Counted from the first letter of the stretch, positions 44,439 to 54,233 are shown. The stretch is DNA of 64,000 nt from Emticicia sp. CRIBPO (GCF_009905725.1 NZ_JAAAKV010000002.1:62001-126000); one strand, 5' to 3'. A program made the numbers and translations. Notes: a model not told the origin generated them from the letters alone.

Positions 44439-45797
44439 ATGAAGAGAATTTTATGCTGCCTTGCCCTGGTATCGTGTTTACACCATGCCCATGCTCAGAA
44501 AATCATCAACCGCGACCCGCAGATCGAACAGATGACCGGTCAGATTTCTTCCGACAGTCTTAAAGCTTATATTGATAAACTGGTCACTTTCGGCACCAGG
44601 AGTACCATTTCAACGACCACTGACCCTAAAAAAGGGATCGGGGCGGCGAGGGCATGGATCTTCAGTAAGTTCCAGGAATTTGCAAAGCAGTCAAACGGCA
44701 GACTAACGCCTGTCATTGACACCTGGACACTTCAGCCCGATGGAAAAAGAATAGATAAAACCATAGAAATGGCCAACGTGATGGCTACCCTCAAGGGCAC
44801 CGACCCTAACGACGACCGTGTGTTTATTGTTACCGGTCACCTCGACAGCCGTGTCACCAATGTCATGAACCGTGAATCGGAAGCTCCGGGAGCGAATGAC
44901 GACGGCAGCGGCACTGTGGCGGTCATGGAACTGGCCAGGGTCATGTCCAAATCCTCTTTTCCGGCCACCATCATTTTCGTAACCGTCAGTGGTGAAGAAC
45001 AGGGTCTGCTCGGAGCAGCCCACCTGGCCGAAAGGGCGGTCAACGAAAAATGGAACCTGGAAGCCGTACTCAACAACGACATCATGGGATCCAACAACTC
45101 CAACGAAACCAACATCATTGATAACACCCGCCTGCGTATTTTCAGTGAAGGCGTACCGGCTTTTGAAACAGACAAGAAAATCGGGGCCATCCGCCAGTTT
45201 GGTTTTGAAAACGACGGCAAGTCAAGACAGATCGCCAGGTATGTAAAAGAAACAGGCGAAAGATATGTAGACAACCTCGAAGTGGTGATGATTTACCGCA
45301 ACGACCGTTTCCTCAGAGGTGGCGACCATACACCCTTTATCAACCAGGGGTTCGGAGCCGTGAGGCTTTCTGAAATGAACGAGAACTTCCTGCACCAGCA
45401 CCAGGACGTGAGGATTGAAAACGGCATTGAATACGGTGACCTTCCAAAATTCATGGATTTTGAATACCTGAGAAAAAACACCTGTGTGAACCTGGCTTCG
45501 CTGGCTAACCTGGCCAAAGCACCGGCCATGCCTCAGGACCTTACTATGGATGTGAGCGGGTTGGGCAATTCCACCAGCATGCGTTGGAAAGCACCGAAAT
45601 CAGGTAAAGTGAAGGGTTATTATGTGATGATGCGTGAAACGGCCATGCCTTACTGGCAAAAGAAGTTTTTCACCACCGACCTGAAAATTACTTTACCATA
45701 TTCCAAAGACAATTACTTCTTCGCGGTTCAGGCCGTGAGTGAGGACGGCAACGAAAGTCTTCCCACTATGCCGAAAGTAGGTCTGAGGAATCCTTAA
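44439..45797 (+). CDS. M28-family zinc aminopeptidase with C-terminal Fn3-like domain, secreted
   Basis: 452 residues, signal peptide ending HHAHAQ. Peptidase M28 metal ligands in order: H in TGHLDSR, D in GANDDGSG, E-E in SGEEQGLLG, D in NNDIMG, and a late H in GDHTPFI. Residues ~365-450 form a fibronectin-type III-like domain (STSMRWKAPKSGKVKGYYVM). Probably a periplasmic or secreted aminopeptidase for nutrient peptides. Own promoter, monocistronic. Confidence 0.87.
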   Translation: MKRILCCLALVSCLHHAHAQKIINRDPQIEQMTGQISSDSLKAYIDKLVTFGTRSTISTTTDPKKGIGAARAWIFSKFQEFAKQSNGRLTPVIDTWTLQPDGKRIDKTIEMANVMATLKGTDPNDDRVFIVTGHLDSRVTNVMNRESEAPGANDDGSGTVAVMELARVMSKSSFPATIIFVTVSGEEQGLLGAAHLAERAVNEKWNLEAVLNNDIMGSNNSNETNIIDNTRLRIFSEGVPAFETDKKIGAIRQFGFENDGKSRQIARYVKETGERYVDNLEVVMIYRNDRFLRGGDHTPFINQGFGAVRLSEMNENFLHQHQDVRIENGIEYGDLPKFMDFEYLRKNTCVNLASLANLAKAPAMPQDLTMDVSGLGNSTSMRWKAPKSGKVKGYYVMMRETAMPYWQKKFFTTDLKITLPYSKDNYFFAVQAVSEDGNESLPTMPKVGLRNP

Positions 45798-45881
45798 AAC
45801 ATTACACGGGCCAATTAAAACCTGACCCGGATTGGCAATTCAAAACTTTGGAGATATATTTAGGTGTGAAAACCCGACATC

Positions 45882-47411
45882 ATGCCTAAAAACTATCTCC
45901 TTTGTTTTTTTATCCTGCTTAAATTTGCCCTGCATTATTTTCTGCACAACGGCGAATACGATTTACACCGCGACGAATACCTGCACCTCGATCAGGCCGA
46001 ACACCTGGCCTGGGGCTATACCTCCGTTCCCCCGTTTACCTCCTGGATATCCTGGCTGATCATGGTGCTGGGCAACTCTGTTTTCTGGGTCAAGTTCTTC
46101 CCGATCCTGTTTGGCGTGCTCACCCTGGTACTGGTCTGGAAAACCGTTGAGACCCTCGGCGGCGGAGTTTTCGCATTATGCATGAGTGCCGTTGCGATCA
46201 TCTTTTCGGTAGTGCTGAGGCTCAACATCCTCTATCAGCCCAATTCGGCCGACGTGCTTTTCTGGACATTGTTTTACTTTGCTTTTATCAAATACCTGAA
46301 AACCGACAACCCTCGCTGGCTGATGTATGCAGCCCTGGCTTTCGGACTGGGTTTTCTGAATAAATACAATATTTTCTTCCAGCTGCTGGGCATCCTTCCG
46401 GCCATATTGCTGACAGATTCCCGCAAGATATTCATCAAACCCACCTTTTATGTGGCTCTGCTTGCCGGGCTGCTGCTTATTGCCCCGAACCTGATCTGGC
46501 AGTACGTGAATGACTTCCCCGTGTTTACCCACCTCCGGGCATTGAACAAAACGCAGCTGGTGAATGTCAACCGCATGGACTTTTTAAAAGAGCAGCTGGT
46601 TTTCTTTTATGGCTCGGCCTTTCTGATCATCACCGGCCTGGTTGGTTTTTTCAGATATGAGCCGCTTCGTCCTTACCGGGCATTTTTCTGGACATTTTTC
46701 TTTACCCTGGGCATCTTCACTTTCTTCAAGGCGAAGGCCTATTATGCCATCGGGCTTTACCCTGTTTACCTGTCTTTCGGATCGGTTTATTTAGAAAGTC
46801 TGTTAAAAAAAGGCTGGTTATATTACCTCAGGATCGCCGCCCTGGCCTTACCCATTATCGCATTGCTGCCCCTGATCAGGGTGGTGTTCCCGGTCGACAG
46901 TCCCGCCGAAATTCAGAAAAACGGACAAGCCTTCAAAGACCTGAACCTCCTCAGGTGGGAAGACGGCAAAAACCATCCTCTTCCGCAGGACTTTGCCGAT
47001 ATGCTGGGCTGGAGCGAACTGGCCGCCAAAGTGGATTCTCTTTACGAGAAAGTGGAAGATAAGGAACATACCTTGATTTATTGTGACAACTACGGCCAGG
47101 CCGGGGCCATCAATTATTACTCCAGGCACCCGGAAATCAAGGCGGTATCCATGAACGCCGATTACATCAACTGGATGGACCTGGACGCTTTTGAAATAAA
47201 GAACCTCATTCTCGTACAAGACCCTTCCGACACAGATAAGGAGAGAACGGACGAAAGGCCGATATTTCAGTCGGTCACCTACGAAGGCCGCGTCGAAAAC
47301 CCTTTTGCCAGGGAATATGACGCCAGGATATACCTGCTCAAAGGTGCCAAAACCTCTATCAACGACATCCTGAAAAGCGACATGGCTGAGGAAAGAAAAG
47401 AATACCAATAA
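45882..47411 (+). CDS. GT39/ArnT-like dolichyl-phosphate-mannose-type glycosyltransferase
   Basis: 509 residues, about eleven hydrophobic segments. The first periplasmic loop carries the conserved acidic pair in LHRDEYLHLDQAEHLAWGY, characteristic of PMT_2/GT-C enzymes, and the C-terminal ~130 residues form a soluble periplasmic domain. It transfers a sugar from a polyprenyl-phosphate carrier onto an envelope lipid or protein. Acceptor unknown. The DUF1801 gene follows after 42 bases with its own promoter-like box. Confidence 0.83.
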   Translation: MPKNYLLCFFILLKFALHYFLHNGEYDLHRDEYLHLDQAEHLAWGYTSVPPFTSWISWLIMVLGNSVFWVKFFPILFGVLTLVLVWKTVETLGGGVFALCMSAVAIIFSVVLRLNILYQPNSADVLFWTLFYFAFIKYLKTDNPRWLMYAALAFGLGFLNKYNIFFQLLGILPAILLTDSRKIFIKPTFYVALLAGLLLIAPNLIWQYVNDFPVFTHLRALNKTQLVNVNRMDFLKEQLVFFYGSAFLIITGLVGFFRYEPLRPYRAFFWTFFFTLGIFTFFKAKAYYAIGLYPVYLSFGSVYLESLLKKGWLYYLRIAALALPIIALLPLIRVVFPVDSPAEIQKNGQAFKDLNLLRWEDGKNHPLPQDFADMLGWSELAAKVDSLYEKVEDKEHTLIYCDNYGQAGAINYYSRHPEIKAVSMNADYINWMDLDAFEIKNLILVQDPSDTDKERTDERPIFQSVTYEGRVENPFAREYDARIYLLKGAKTSINDILKSDMAEERKEYQ

Positions 47412-47415
47412 AGCT

Positions 47416-47423
47416 TATATTTG
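47416..47423 (+). promoter_or_regulatory. Bacteroidota -7 promoter box for the DUF1801 gene
   Basis: TATATTTG fits TAnnTTTG; 30 bases before the ATG at 47454. No clear -33 partner. Confidence 0.4.
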
Positions 47424-47453
47424 TCCCGTTTTGAATCCAAACCTTAAAAAACT

Positions 47454-47918
47454 ATGCAATCAAAAGCAGTGACTGTAGAAGAATACCTCGCCGGGCTACC
47501 CGAAGACCGGAAAGGCATCATCTCCGAAATGAGAAGGATCATCCTGGAGAACATACCCGAGGGTTTTGCCGAAGTCATGAGTTACGGCATGGTCGGGTAT
47601 GTGGTCCCCCACTCCATTTTCCCGGCGGGCTATCATTGTGACCCTAAACTTCCGCTGCCTTTTATTAACCTGGCGTCCCAGAAAAACTACATCGCCTTAT
47701 ATCACATGGGCATGTATGAAGGCCGGTTGCTGGACTGGTTTAAAGAAGAATGGGCGAAAGTCTCAAAAAAGAAACCGGACATGGGCAAAGCCTGTATCCG
47801 GTTTAAAAAGCCGGAAGACGTGCCGCTTCAGCTGATCGGCGAACTGGTATCCAAAGTAAAACCCGAGGAATGGATTAAATATTATGTAGGGGTTTTGGAC
47901 GACAGGAAGAAGGATTGA
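47454..47918 (+). CDS. DUF1801 (YdhG-like) domain protein
   Basis: 154 residues. VEEYLAGLPEDRKGIISEMR, then EVMSYGMVGY and NLASQKNYIALYHMGMYEG, is the complete DUF1801 pattern. Cytoplasmic, small alpha/beta protein of unknown role; family members are sometimes linked to iron or polyketide metabolism without firm evidence. The hairpin array begins 67 bases downstream. Confidence 0.85.
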   Translation: MQSKAVTVEEYLAGLPEDRKGIISEMRRIILENIPEGFAEVMSYGMVGYVVPHSIFPAGYHCDPKLPLPFINLASQKNYIALYHMGMYEGRLLDWFKEEWAKVSKKKPDMGKACIRFKKPEDVPLQLIGELVSKVKPEEWIKYYVGVLDDRKKD

Positions 47919-47984
47919 AAAGACTCTGGGTCAGATCCTTTTATGAATCAAATATTAACGGAAAGCGTATTTTGCAGCCATGTG

Positions 47985-48467
47985 CGACCCCTCCGGGGTC
48001 GTAGATTTCAAGGGGGGAGCATTTTTTACAGATATTTGACCCCGCCGGGGTCATTCACTGACAAAAGATAACCCCGATATTATCCGAATAAAGCGTGTTC
48101 TACAACAACATGCGACCCTTTTTGGGTCGGAAATTCCGTTGATAGATATCTTCTATAAACATGTGAATCCTTCGGATTCATTCGCCGTAAGCTCTTTTCC
48201 GTGTCCGACCACGGTGAGGGCATTCCTTGCAAATTTATTTTTGCCCCCCCCCCGACCCCGAAGTGGGTCGTATGTTTATAGAAAAAGTCATATTTACAGC
48301 GGTATCCGACCCAAACAGGGTCGAATGTTCGCTGCGATAAATGTGTCATGTTAAAAATATCAATCCCCCGGATTCATTCACCATAAATTCATTTCTATTC
48401 CCGACCCCAGAGGGGTCAAATATCGGTAAGTACCCCCCCCAAGCACTTCCTGACCCCGGAGGGGTCA
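47985..48467. repeat. Array of nine short covarying hairpins (GACCCC-N3-GGGGTC type)
   Basis: Nine inverted repeats with 5-7 bp arms and loops of mostly 3 bases: 47985-48001, 48037-48053, 48113-48129, 48164-48180, 48253-48270, 48307-48323, 48362-48374, 48403-48417 and 48451-48467. Arms vary in step: CGACCCC/GGGGTCG, TGACCCC/GGGGTCA, CGACCC/GGGTCG, TGAATCC/GGATTCA, AATCC/GGATT. The base just outside also pairs (C-G or T-A). Flanks recur: TTCRCCRTAA-like behind some hairpins, AATGTTTAT or AAATAT-like behind others. C-rich runs of 8-10 lie at 48244 and 48433. No gene is seen between 47919 and 48736. A mobile or structured noncoding family is likely. Confidence 0.85.
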
Positions 48468-48707
48468 AATATTTACTGTGAAAAATGTTCGTGAAAAACT
48501 CAGGCCTAAGCTCTCAAAACCATTTAGTATGAGCAAAAACCAGGCACATCCATCTGAATAACTCACGAGTAGAGGATTATCATCGGAAAAAACGATCTCA
48601 TTGGCCTGAAAATCTTCCTGATCTACTCTTTTAATAATTTGATCTTCTCAAATACAAACCGGCCAAATATTTCCTCTCCAAAAAGGAGGCTGCTAAACAT
48701 AAAATTG

Positions 48708-48715
48708 TATTTTTG
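48708..48715 (+). promoter_or_regulatory. Bacteroidota -7 promoter box for the M14 peptidase gene
   Basis: TATTTTTG fits TAnnTTTG, 21 bases before the ATG at 48737. A possible in-frame TTG start at 48713 lies inside this box, which argues for the ATG. Confidence 0.4.
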
Positions 48716-48736
48716 AAAAAATTTACCCTTGATTAT

Positions 48737-51238
48737 ATGAGACAATTCAACAAACTGTTACTTTTCCTTTTACTGATTCCTTTTCTCTCCTTTTCACAAA
48801 ACATCAAGACTCCGGCCGAATTTCTGGGCTATAACCTGGGCGACAAATTCAGCTTTCACTACCGGATCCTCGACTATGTAAAATATGTAGAATCCCAGAA
48901 GCCGGGCCTCGTTAAGGTCATTCCTTACGGCACTACCTCAGAAGGCCGCCCGCTGGTTTATGTGGCTGTAGCCAACACTGAAAACCTGGGAAAACTGGAA
49001 GAGATCCGTACCAATAACCTTAAAAGCATCGGTCTGATGGACGGAAAACCTACCGCTAAGGTACCGCCAATCGCCTGGCTGAGCTACAACGTGCATGGCA
49101 ACGAAGCTGTTAGTTCTGAAGCGGTCATGAGGGTATTGTATGAACTTGTCAATCCTTCCAATGCCACTACGCAGCGTATCCTTAAAAATACGGTGGTGAT
49201 CCTTGACCCGTGTATTAACCCTGACGGCAGAGACCGTTATGCACAATGGTATAACCGCTATGTCGGTAAAACGCCCGATCTGAACCTGGCTTCTGTGGAA
49301 CACCACGAACCATGGCCGGGCGGAAGATTTAACCATTATCTTTTTGATATGAACAGGGACTGGGCCTGGCAGACCCAACACGAGACCCGTCTCAGGATGA
49401 CGGCTTACAATTCATGGATGCCGCATCTTCACGGCGATTTCCACGAAATGGGACCTAACTCTACTTATTATTTTGCCCCTTCGGCGAGGCCTTATCATGA
49501 AGACCTGAGCAAATGGCAGAGGGAATTCCAGGGACACCTGGGCGACTACAATAAAAAATATTTTGACGAAAACGGCTGGTTATATTTTACCAAAGAAAGC
49601 TATGACCTGTTCTACCCGAGCTATGGCGACACCTACCCTTCTTATAACGGGGCCATCGGAGCTACCTATGAGCAAGGAGGTGGCGGGGCAGCAGGACTGG
49701 CCTACCCGAGAAATGACGGCGACACCCTGACCCTTAAGTCAAGAATCGACCACCATTATTTTGCAAGCATCGGAACACTCGAAGCCATTTCTGAAAAAGC
49801 AGATAAAGTGACAGAAGAGTTTGTGAAGTTCTTTGATGACCCTCAGAAAAAAGGTTATGGAAAATACAAAAGCTTTGTTTTAAAGACCGCGGGCAAAGCG
49901 GGCCAGGAGAAAGCTCTGACCGAGTTGCTTGACAAACTGCAGATCAAATACAGCTATGCCGATAAAAAGCAGACGCTGACAGGGGTTAACTTCAGCAATC
50001 ATAAGGATGAATCTTTCAGCGTTGAAAACAATGACCTGATCGTCAACACTTTCCAGCCGAAGGGTACTTTTGTAAAAGTATTGTTTGAACCGGCTACTGC
50101 CCTTGAAGACTCCAACACTTATGATATCACAGCCTGGGCCCTTCCGTATGCCTACGGACTGAAAGCCTATGCGGTAGGTTCGCGTGTGGACGGTGGTAAA
50201 AAGACCATTGCAGCACCTAAAACCACCCTCGATGTACAAAAGCCTGTGTATGCCTACATCGCTACCTGGAAATCATTCGGTGACGCCGGGTTTCTTGCCC
50301 AGTTGCTGAAAAACAAGGTCAAGGTAAGGGTGCATGAAGCGGGCTTTAAACTGAACGGAGAATCTTATGCTCCGGGCACCTTGCTGATTACCCGGAAAGG
50401 CAACGAGGCCCTGGGGGCAGACTTTAACAAAATCGTTACTGAAGAAGCTAAAAAGGCCGGAATCAGCCTGATCACAGCTTACTCAGGTATGACAGACACG
50501 GGCCTTGATATGGGTTCATCGAGTGTGAGCCACCTGGACGCTCCGGCTGTGGGCTTTGTACTCGGAACCGGCGTTTCGGCCACTGCGGCGGGTGATGTAT
50601 GGCATTATTTTGAACAACAACTGAACTACCCTGTCACTGTGATCGACCAAAGCTATTTCTCCAGAATAGACCTTTGGAAATTCAATGTGCTGATTCTTCC
50701 GGACGGACGTTATGCAGAAACCATCAGGGATACCAAAGAAATCCTGAGATGGGTTTCAGACGGCGGCAAACTTATCATTATGGAAGGGGCGACGAACTTT
50801 TTCGCCGGAAAAGACGGGTTTGAGCTGAAAGGAAAGAAAGAGAAAGAAAAAGATGATACTAAAAACCTGAAAGCCTTTGGCGAAAGGGAAAGAGCGGCCA
50901 TCAGTGACCAGATCGTGGGGGCTATCTATAAAGTAAACATGGACAACACCCACCCGCTGGCGTATGGTTACGATAAAGAATATTACTCGCTGATCAAGGA
51001 TGTATATGATAACGATCTTCTGAAAAACGGCTGGAATGTGGGCTATCTTGATGCCTCAGGACCCGTAACAGGTTTCACCGGGAAAAACGCCCGTGAAAAA
51101 ATGAAGAACGTTCCGGTGTTTGCCGTACAGGAATCAGGCAAAGGCAAGATCATCTATATGATGGAAAGCCCGCTGTTCAGAGGATTCTGGTATAATGGTA
51201 AGTTACTTTTTGCCAATGCCGTGTTCATGGTCAACTGA
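48737..51238 (+). CDS. M14-family zinc carboxypeptidase-like protein, secreted
   Basis: About 833 residues from the ATG at 48737, which opens a signal peptide (LLLFLLLIPFLSFSQ). The M14 domain occupies about 30-330: zinc ligands H120 and E123 in YNVHGNEAVSSE, then NPDGRDRY, NRDWAWQTQHET and HGDFHEMGP with the third histidine. The remaining ~480 residues hold beta-rich domains and a flavodoxin/GATase-like end (NVLILPDGRYAETI, WVSDGGKLIIMEGAT). A large Bacteroidota-type carboxypeptidase, periplasmic or secreted, for peptide scavenging. A strong terminator follows. Confidence 0.85.
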   Translation: MRQFNKLLLFLLLIPFLSFSQNIKTPAEFLGYNLGDKFSFHYRILDYVKYVESQKPGLVKVIPYGTTSEGRPLVYVAVANTENLGKLEEIRTNNLKSIGLMDGKPTAKVPPIAWLSYNVHGNEAVSSEAVMRVLYELVNPSNATTQRILKNTVVILDPCINPDGRDRYAQWYNRYVGKTPDLNLASVEHHEPWPGGRFNHYLFDMNRDWAWQTQHETRLRMTAYNSWMPHLHGDFHEMGPNSTYYFAPSARPYHEDLSKWQREFQGHLGDYNKKYFDENGWLYFTKESYDLFYPSYGDTYPSYNGAIGATYEQGGGGAAGLAYPRNDGDTLTLKSRIDHHYFASIGTLEAISEKADKVTEEFVKFFDDPQKKGYGKYKSFVLKTAGKAGQEKALTELLDKLQIKYSYADKKQTLTGVNFSNHKDESFSVENNDLIVNTFQPKGTFVKVLFEPATALEDSNTYDITAWALPYAYGLKAYAVGSRVDGGKKTIAAPKTTLDVQKPVYAYIATWKSFGDAGFLAQLLKNKVKVRVHEAGFKLNGESYAPGTLLITRKGNEALGADFNKIVTEEAKKAGISLITAYSGMTDTGLDMGSSSVSHLDAPAVGFVLGTGVSATAAGDVWHYFEQQLNYPVTVIDQSYFSRIDLWKFNVLILPDGRYAETIRDTKEILRWVSDGGKLIIMEGATNFFAGKDGFELKGKKEKEKDDTKNLKAFGERERAAISDQIVGAIYKVNMDNTHPLAYGYDKEYYSLIKDVYDNDLLKNGWNVGYLDASGPVTGFTGKNAREKMKNVPVFAVQESGKGKIIYMMESPLFRGFWYNGKLLFANAVFMVN

Positions 51239-51253
51239 TCCTGATCGCTTATA

Positions 51254-51290
51254 AAAAAACACCCGGGCAGGCTGTCCGGGTGTTTTTTTT
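51254..51290 (+). terminator. Rho-independent terminator of the M14 gene
   Basis: Stem AACACCCGG / CCGGGTGTT flanked by A7 before and T8 after, so it can act in both directions; 9-base loop. Confidence 0.85.
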
Positions 51291-51335
51291 ATGCCCATTC
51301 GGCAGGCAGAGGGTTATTTTAAGGCATAATTTTAC

Positions 51336-51343
51336 TAAATTTG
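51336..51343 (+). promoter_or_regulatory. Bacteroidota -7 promoter box for nhaA
   Basis: TAAATTTG fits TAnnTTTG, 29 bases before the chosen ATG (51373). It supports that start over the longer frame that would begin inside the terminator at 51280. Confidence 0.45.
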
Positions 51344-51372
51344 CAATCATTAGCCAACAAATCCCTTCCCGA

Positions 51373-52512
51373 ATGAGATCAACCAGACTGTTCAGAGAAT
51401 TCTTCGAAAGCGAAAAAGCCGGGGGCCTGGTCCTCATCTTTTGCACTGTTTTTTCCCTCATCCTTTCCAATTCTTCTTTGCATGACGCATACTTCAGCAT
51501 CTGGCATTTCCAGGTAGCGGGACACAGTTTTGAGCATTGGATCAACGACGGACTGATGACGATTTTCTTTGTGCTGATCGGGCTGGAGCTGGAGCGGGAA
51601 CTGTATGCCGGGGAACTATCGAGCATCAAAAAAGCACTTCTGCCCCTGGCCGGGGCCATCGGGGGTATGCTGGTGCCTGCGGGGCTTTATTTGTTTTTTA
51701 ATTATGGTACTGACACGCAGTCAGGAGCGGGCATCCCGATGGCTACAGATATTGCGTTTGCGTTGGGCATCCTCTCACTGCTGGGCAAAAGGGTGCCGCT
51801 TTCTCTGAAGGTCTTTTTAACAGCCCTGGCGGTGATGGACGACCTCGGGGCCATCCTCGTCATTGCGATATTCTATACCAAAACCCTCGTCTGGAGCAAT
51901 CTCATCATTTCACTCAGCATCTGGGGGGGACTATTCCTCCTCAACAGACTCAAAGTGCATAACCTGATCCCTTACCTGATCGGGGGTGTGGCGATGTGGT
52001 ATTTTATGCTGAACTCCGGCGTACACGCCACTATCACGGGGGTATTGTTTGCCTTTGCCCTGCCTTTTGGTAAAGGCGACAGCAAATCAGCTTCCACCAT
52101 TCTGCAACATGCCTTGCACAAACCCGTGCCGTTTATCATATTGCCTTTGTTTGCCCTGGCCAATACGGCGATTGTGATCAGTCCCAACTGGGTAGAAAAC
52201 CTGTCGCAGAACTACAGCCTGGGTATTGCCTCAGGCCTGGTATTGGGTAAGCCGATCGGCATCACCCTGGTCAGTTTTATTGCCGTGGCAGCGGGCATCT
52301 GTCAGTTACCGTCGGGCCTTCAATGGAAACATCTGCTGGGGGCCGGTTTCCTGGGTGGGATAGGTTTTACGATGTCCATCTTTATAACCTTGCTGGCGTT
52401 TGACAACCATGATGTGATCAGTAATTCCAAGTTCATGATCCTGCTGGCATCGCTGGTGGCGGGTATCGCGGGATTTCTGTGGCTTAATTTCACTCTGAAA
52501 CGGGTGAAATAA
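51373..52512 (+). CDS. nhaA: Na+/H+ antiporter NhaA
   Basis: 379 residues, normal NhaA length. The twin transport aspartates are D156-D157 (AVMDDLGAI), with PMATDIAFALGILSLLGKRV before them; the N-terminus FFESEKAGGLVLIFCTVFSL and FFVLIGLELERELYAGELS are also diagnostic. Inner-membrane antiporter that expels Na+ for two protons and helps pH homeostasis. The ATG at 51373 is chosen because it fits family N-termini and the -7 box; the longer frame covers a terminator. Monocistronic. Confidence 0.95.
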   Translation: MRSTRLFREFFESEKAGGLVLIFCTVFSLILSNSSLHDAYFSIWHFQVAGHSFEHWINDGLMTIFFVLIGLELERELYAGELSSIKKALLPLAGAIGGMLVPAGLYLFFNYGTDTQSGAGIPMATDIAFALGILSLLGKRVPLSLKVFLTALAVMDDLGAILVIAIFYTKTLVWSNLIISLSIWGGLFLLNRLKVHNLIPYLIGGVAMWYFMLNSGVHATITGVLFAFALPFGKGDSKSASTILQHALHKPVPFIILPLFALANTAIVISPNWVENLSQNYSLGIASGLVLGKPIGITLVSFIAVAAGICQLPSGLQWKHLLGAGFLGGIGFTMSIFITLLAFDNHDVISNSKFMILLASLVAGIAGFLWLNFTLKRVK

Positions 52513-52531
52513 ATACATCCCGGTGTTTCCT

Positions 52532-52559
52532 GCAGAAACGCACGGCCGTGCGTTTCTGC
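52532..52559. other. Perfect 28-bp palindrome behind nhaA
   Basis: Half-site GCAGAAACGCACGG followed by its exact reverse complement. There is no T-tract, so it does not look like an ordinary intrinsic terminator. It lies 20 bases after the nhaA stop. Confidence 0.6.
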
Positions 52560-52657
52560 CTGGGTATGACACCATGAACAAATGCATTCACAGAAACATC
52601 TTTCAACCCCGCATCAGCCGGTATAACCGTTAATTAATCAGGCTTTTCACTCCGGCC

Positions 52658-52688
52658 TTTGCCTCATTTACATTTTTCCGTACCTTTG
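52658..52688 (+). promoter_or_regulatory. Bacteroidota housekeeping promoter of ychF
   Basis: TTTG (52658-52661), 19-base spacer, TACCTTTG (52681-52688): an exact match to the Bacteroidota -33/-7 consensus. The ATG lies 40 bases further on. Confidence 0.75.
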
Positions 52689-52727
52689 CGGTTCGAAATC
52701 GATTTATATTCTAATATCAGATAAAAA

Positions 52728-53831
52728 ATGTCTTTAAGAGCCGGTATTGTAGGATTGCCTAATGTAGGAAAATCTACCCTTTTTAACGCTGTTTCAAACA
52801 GTGCCAAAGCCCAGGCGAGCAACTATCGCTTTTGTACCATCGACCCCAACGTGGGCCTTGTGGATGTGCCTGACGAAAGAATGGACAAACTGGCTGAACT
52901 CGTTAAGCCTAACCGTGTGGTGCCTACCCAGATCGAGATCGTGGACATCGCCGGATTGGTGAAAGGTGCCAGCCGTGGTGAGGGTCTCGGAAATAAATTC
53001 CTGGGCAACATCAGGGAAGTGGATGCCATCATTCACGTCGTAAGGTGTTTTGAAGATGAAAACGTACTGAGAGAGGAAGGGGCCATCAGCCCGATCAGTG
53101 ACAAAGAGATCATTGACACGGAACTTCAGCTGAAAGACCTGGAAAGTGTGGACAAGAAACTGCAGAAGATACAGAAAATGGCCCGCGTAGGTGGTGACGC
53201 CAAAGCGAAAGCAGAACTGGAAGTGCTGGAGCGTTGCAAATCATGGCTGGAGCAGGGCAAAAGCATCAGGGGCTTAGGTCTGACCAAAGAGGAACTTCCG
53301 GCCATTGCCGACCTGTTTTTACTGACCCAGAAACCTGTGTTGTATGTCGCTAACGTAGACGAGGCCTCTATGCACACCGGCAACAAATACTCTGAAACCC
53401 TGAAGGCTGCGGCTGATCAGGAAGGAGCGAAACTAATCGTATTGAACAATTCTATCGAGGCACAGATCGCTGAAATGGAAGATCCGAATGATAAGGCCTT
53501 GTTTTTTGAAGAATACAGCATGACCCAGCCGGGTCTGAATACGCTGATCAAAGCGGCTTATGAATTGCTTAACCTGGCGACGTATTTTACGGCGGGTGTG
53601 CAGGAAGTAAGGGCCTGGACAATCGAAAAAGGATGGAAAGCCCCTCAGGCAGCGAGCGTGATCCACACGGACTTCGAAAAAGGCTTTATCAAAGCTGAGG
53701 TGATTGCTTATAGTGACTATGTAAAATACGGTTCGGAAGCGGCGTGTAAAGAAGCCGGAAGATTGAGAATTGAAGGAAAAGAATATGTAGTGGCCGACGG
53801 CGACGTGATGCACTTCAGGTTTAATGTTTAA
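52728..53831 (+). CDS. ychF: Redox-regulated ATPase YchF (Obg-like)
   Basis: 367 residues, full length. P-loop GLPNVGKST (9-17), switch [22 protein letters not shown], and NVDE (YVANVDEAS) in place of the GTPase NKxD motif, which explains the ATP preference of YchF/OLA1 proteins. The C-terminus (~280-367) is the TGS domain ([20 protein letters not shown]). It binds ribosomes and responds to oxidative stress. Own strong promoter and terminator. Confidence 0.97.
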   Translation: MSLRAGIVGLPNVGKSTLFNAVSNSAKAQASNYRFCTIDPNVGLVDVPDERMDKLAELVKPNRVVPTQIEIVDIAGLVKGASRGEGLGNKFLGNIREVDAIIHVVRCFEDENVLREEGAISPISDKEIIDTELQLKDLESVDKKLQKIQKMARVGGDAKAKAELEVLERCKSWLEQGKSIRGLGLTKEELPAIADLFLLTQKPVLYVANVDEASMHTGNKYSETLKAAADQEGAKLIVLNNSIEAQIAEMEDPNDKALFFEEYSMTQPGLNTLIKAAYELLNLATYFTAGVQEVRAWTIEKGWKAPQAASVIHTDFEKGFIKAEVIAYSDYVKYGSEAACKEAGRLRIEGKEYVVADGDVMHFRFNV

Positions 53832-53899
53832 CTGGAGAAAGAAGAAAGGATTTTCTAATCTTTACTGGCTCCGGAGGTTTCGTGAGATAGATATCATTT

Positions 53900-53943
53900 A
53901 AAAAAGCCTGCCTTGATGGGGATACCACGGGGCGGGCTTTTTG
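53900..53943 (+). terminator. Rho-independent terminator of ychF
   Basis: AAAAAGCCTGCC pairs with GGCGGGCTTTTT (one G-T pair), ending in T5; about 70 bases behind the stop. Confidence 0.75.
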
Positions 53944-54105
53944 TTTGCGGTTCTGCCACTTTTTCTGACAGGATTTCAGGATTTACAGGATTTTTCCGGG
54001 GGTCGGGACAGGCAGCTACCATTAATGTATTTATTTAAACTTCTGTTTATCAATAAGATACCAGAAGGCTTGTCATCTACCTCGCAAATGAATTATTAAA
54101 GGGTT

Positions 54106-54233
54106 TTACTTTTTTTTGGCTGAAAAAAAAGTAACAAAAAAAGCAGCAAAAATTCTAACTCACAAATCCTAAAATTAAGTACCTAAATTTTGAACATTGG
54201 GAATTCTCAGCTTTACTCAAACAGAGAATTTTT
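54106..54233. repeat. Dispersed long-hairpin element, copy A
   Basis: A T-tract/A-tract stem (TTACTTTTTTTT / AAAAAAAAGTAA, 54106-54134) is followed by AAAAATTCT (54148) and, 68 bases later, AGAATTTTT (to 54233). The inner 3' arm GAATTCTCAGCTTTACTC matches copies B and C, while the inner 5' arm has decayed. Confidence 0.7.

Noticed and set aside
48080..48349. An 89-codon minus-strand frame over the hairpin array
   Set aside because: It only crosses repeats and shows no family similarity.
47985..48467. A series of rho-independent terminators
   Set aside because: None of the nine hairpins is followed by a T-tract, and there is no gene between them.
51280..51372. Longer N-terminus for NhaA
   Set aside because: It would begin inside the upstream terminator; the ATG at 51373 fits the family and the promoter box.
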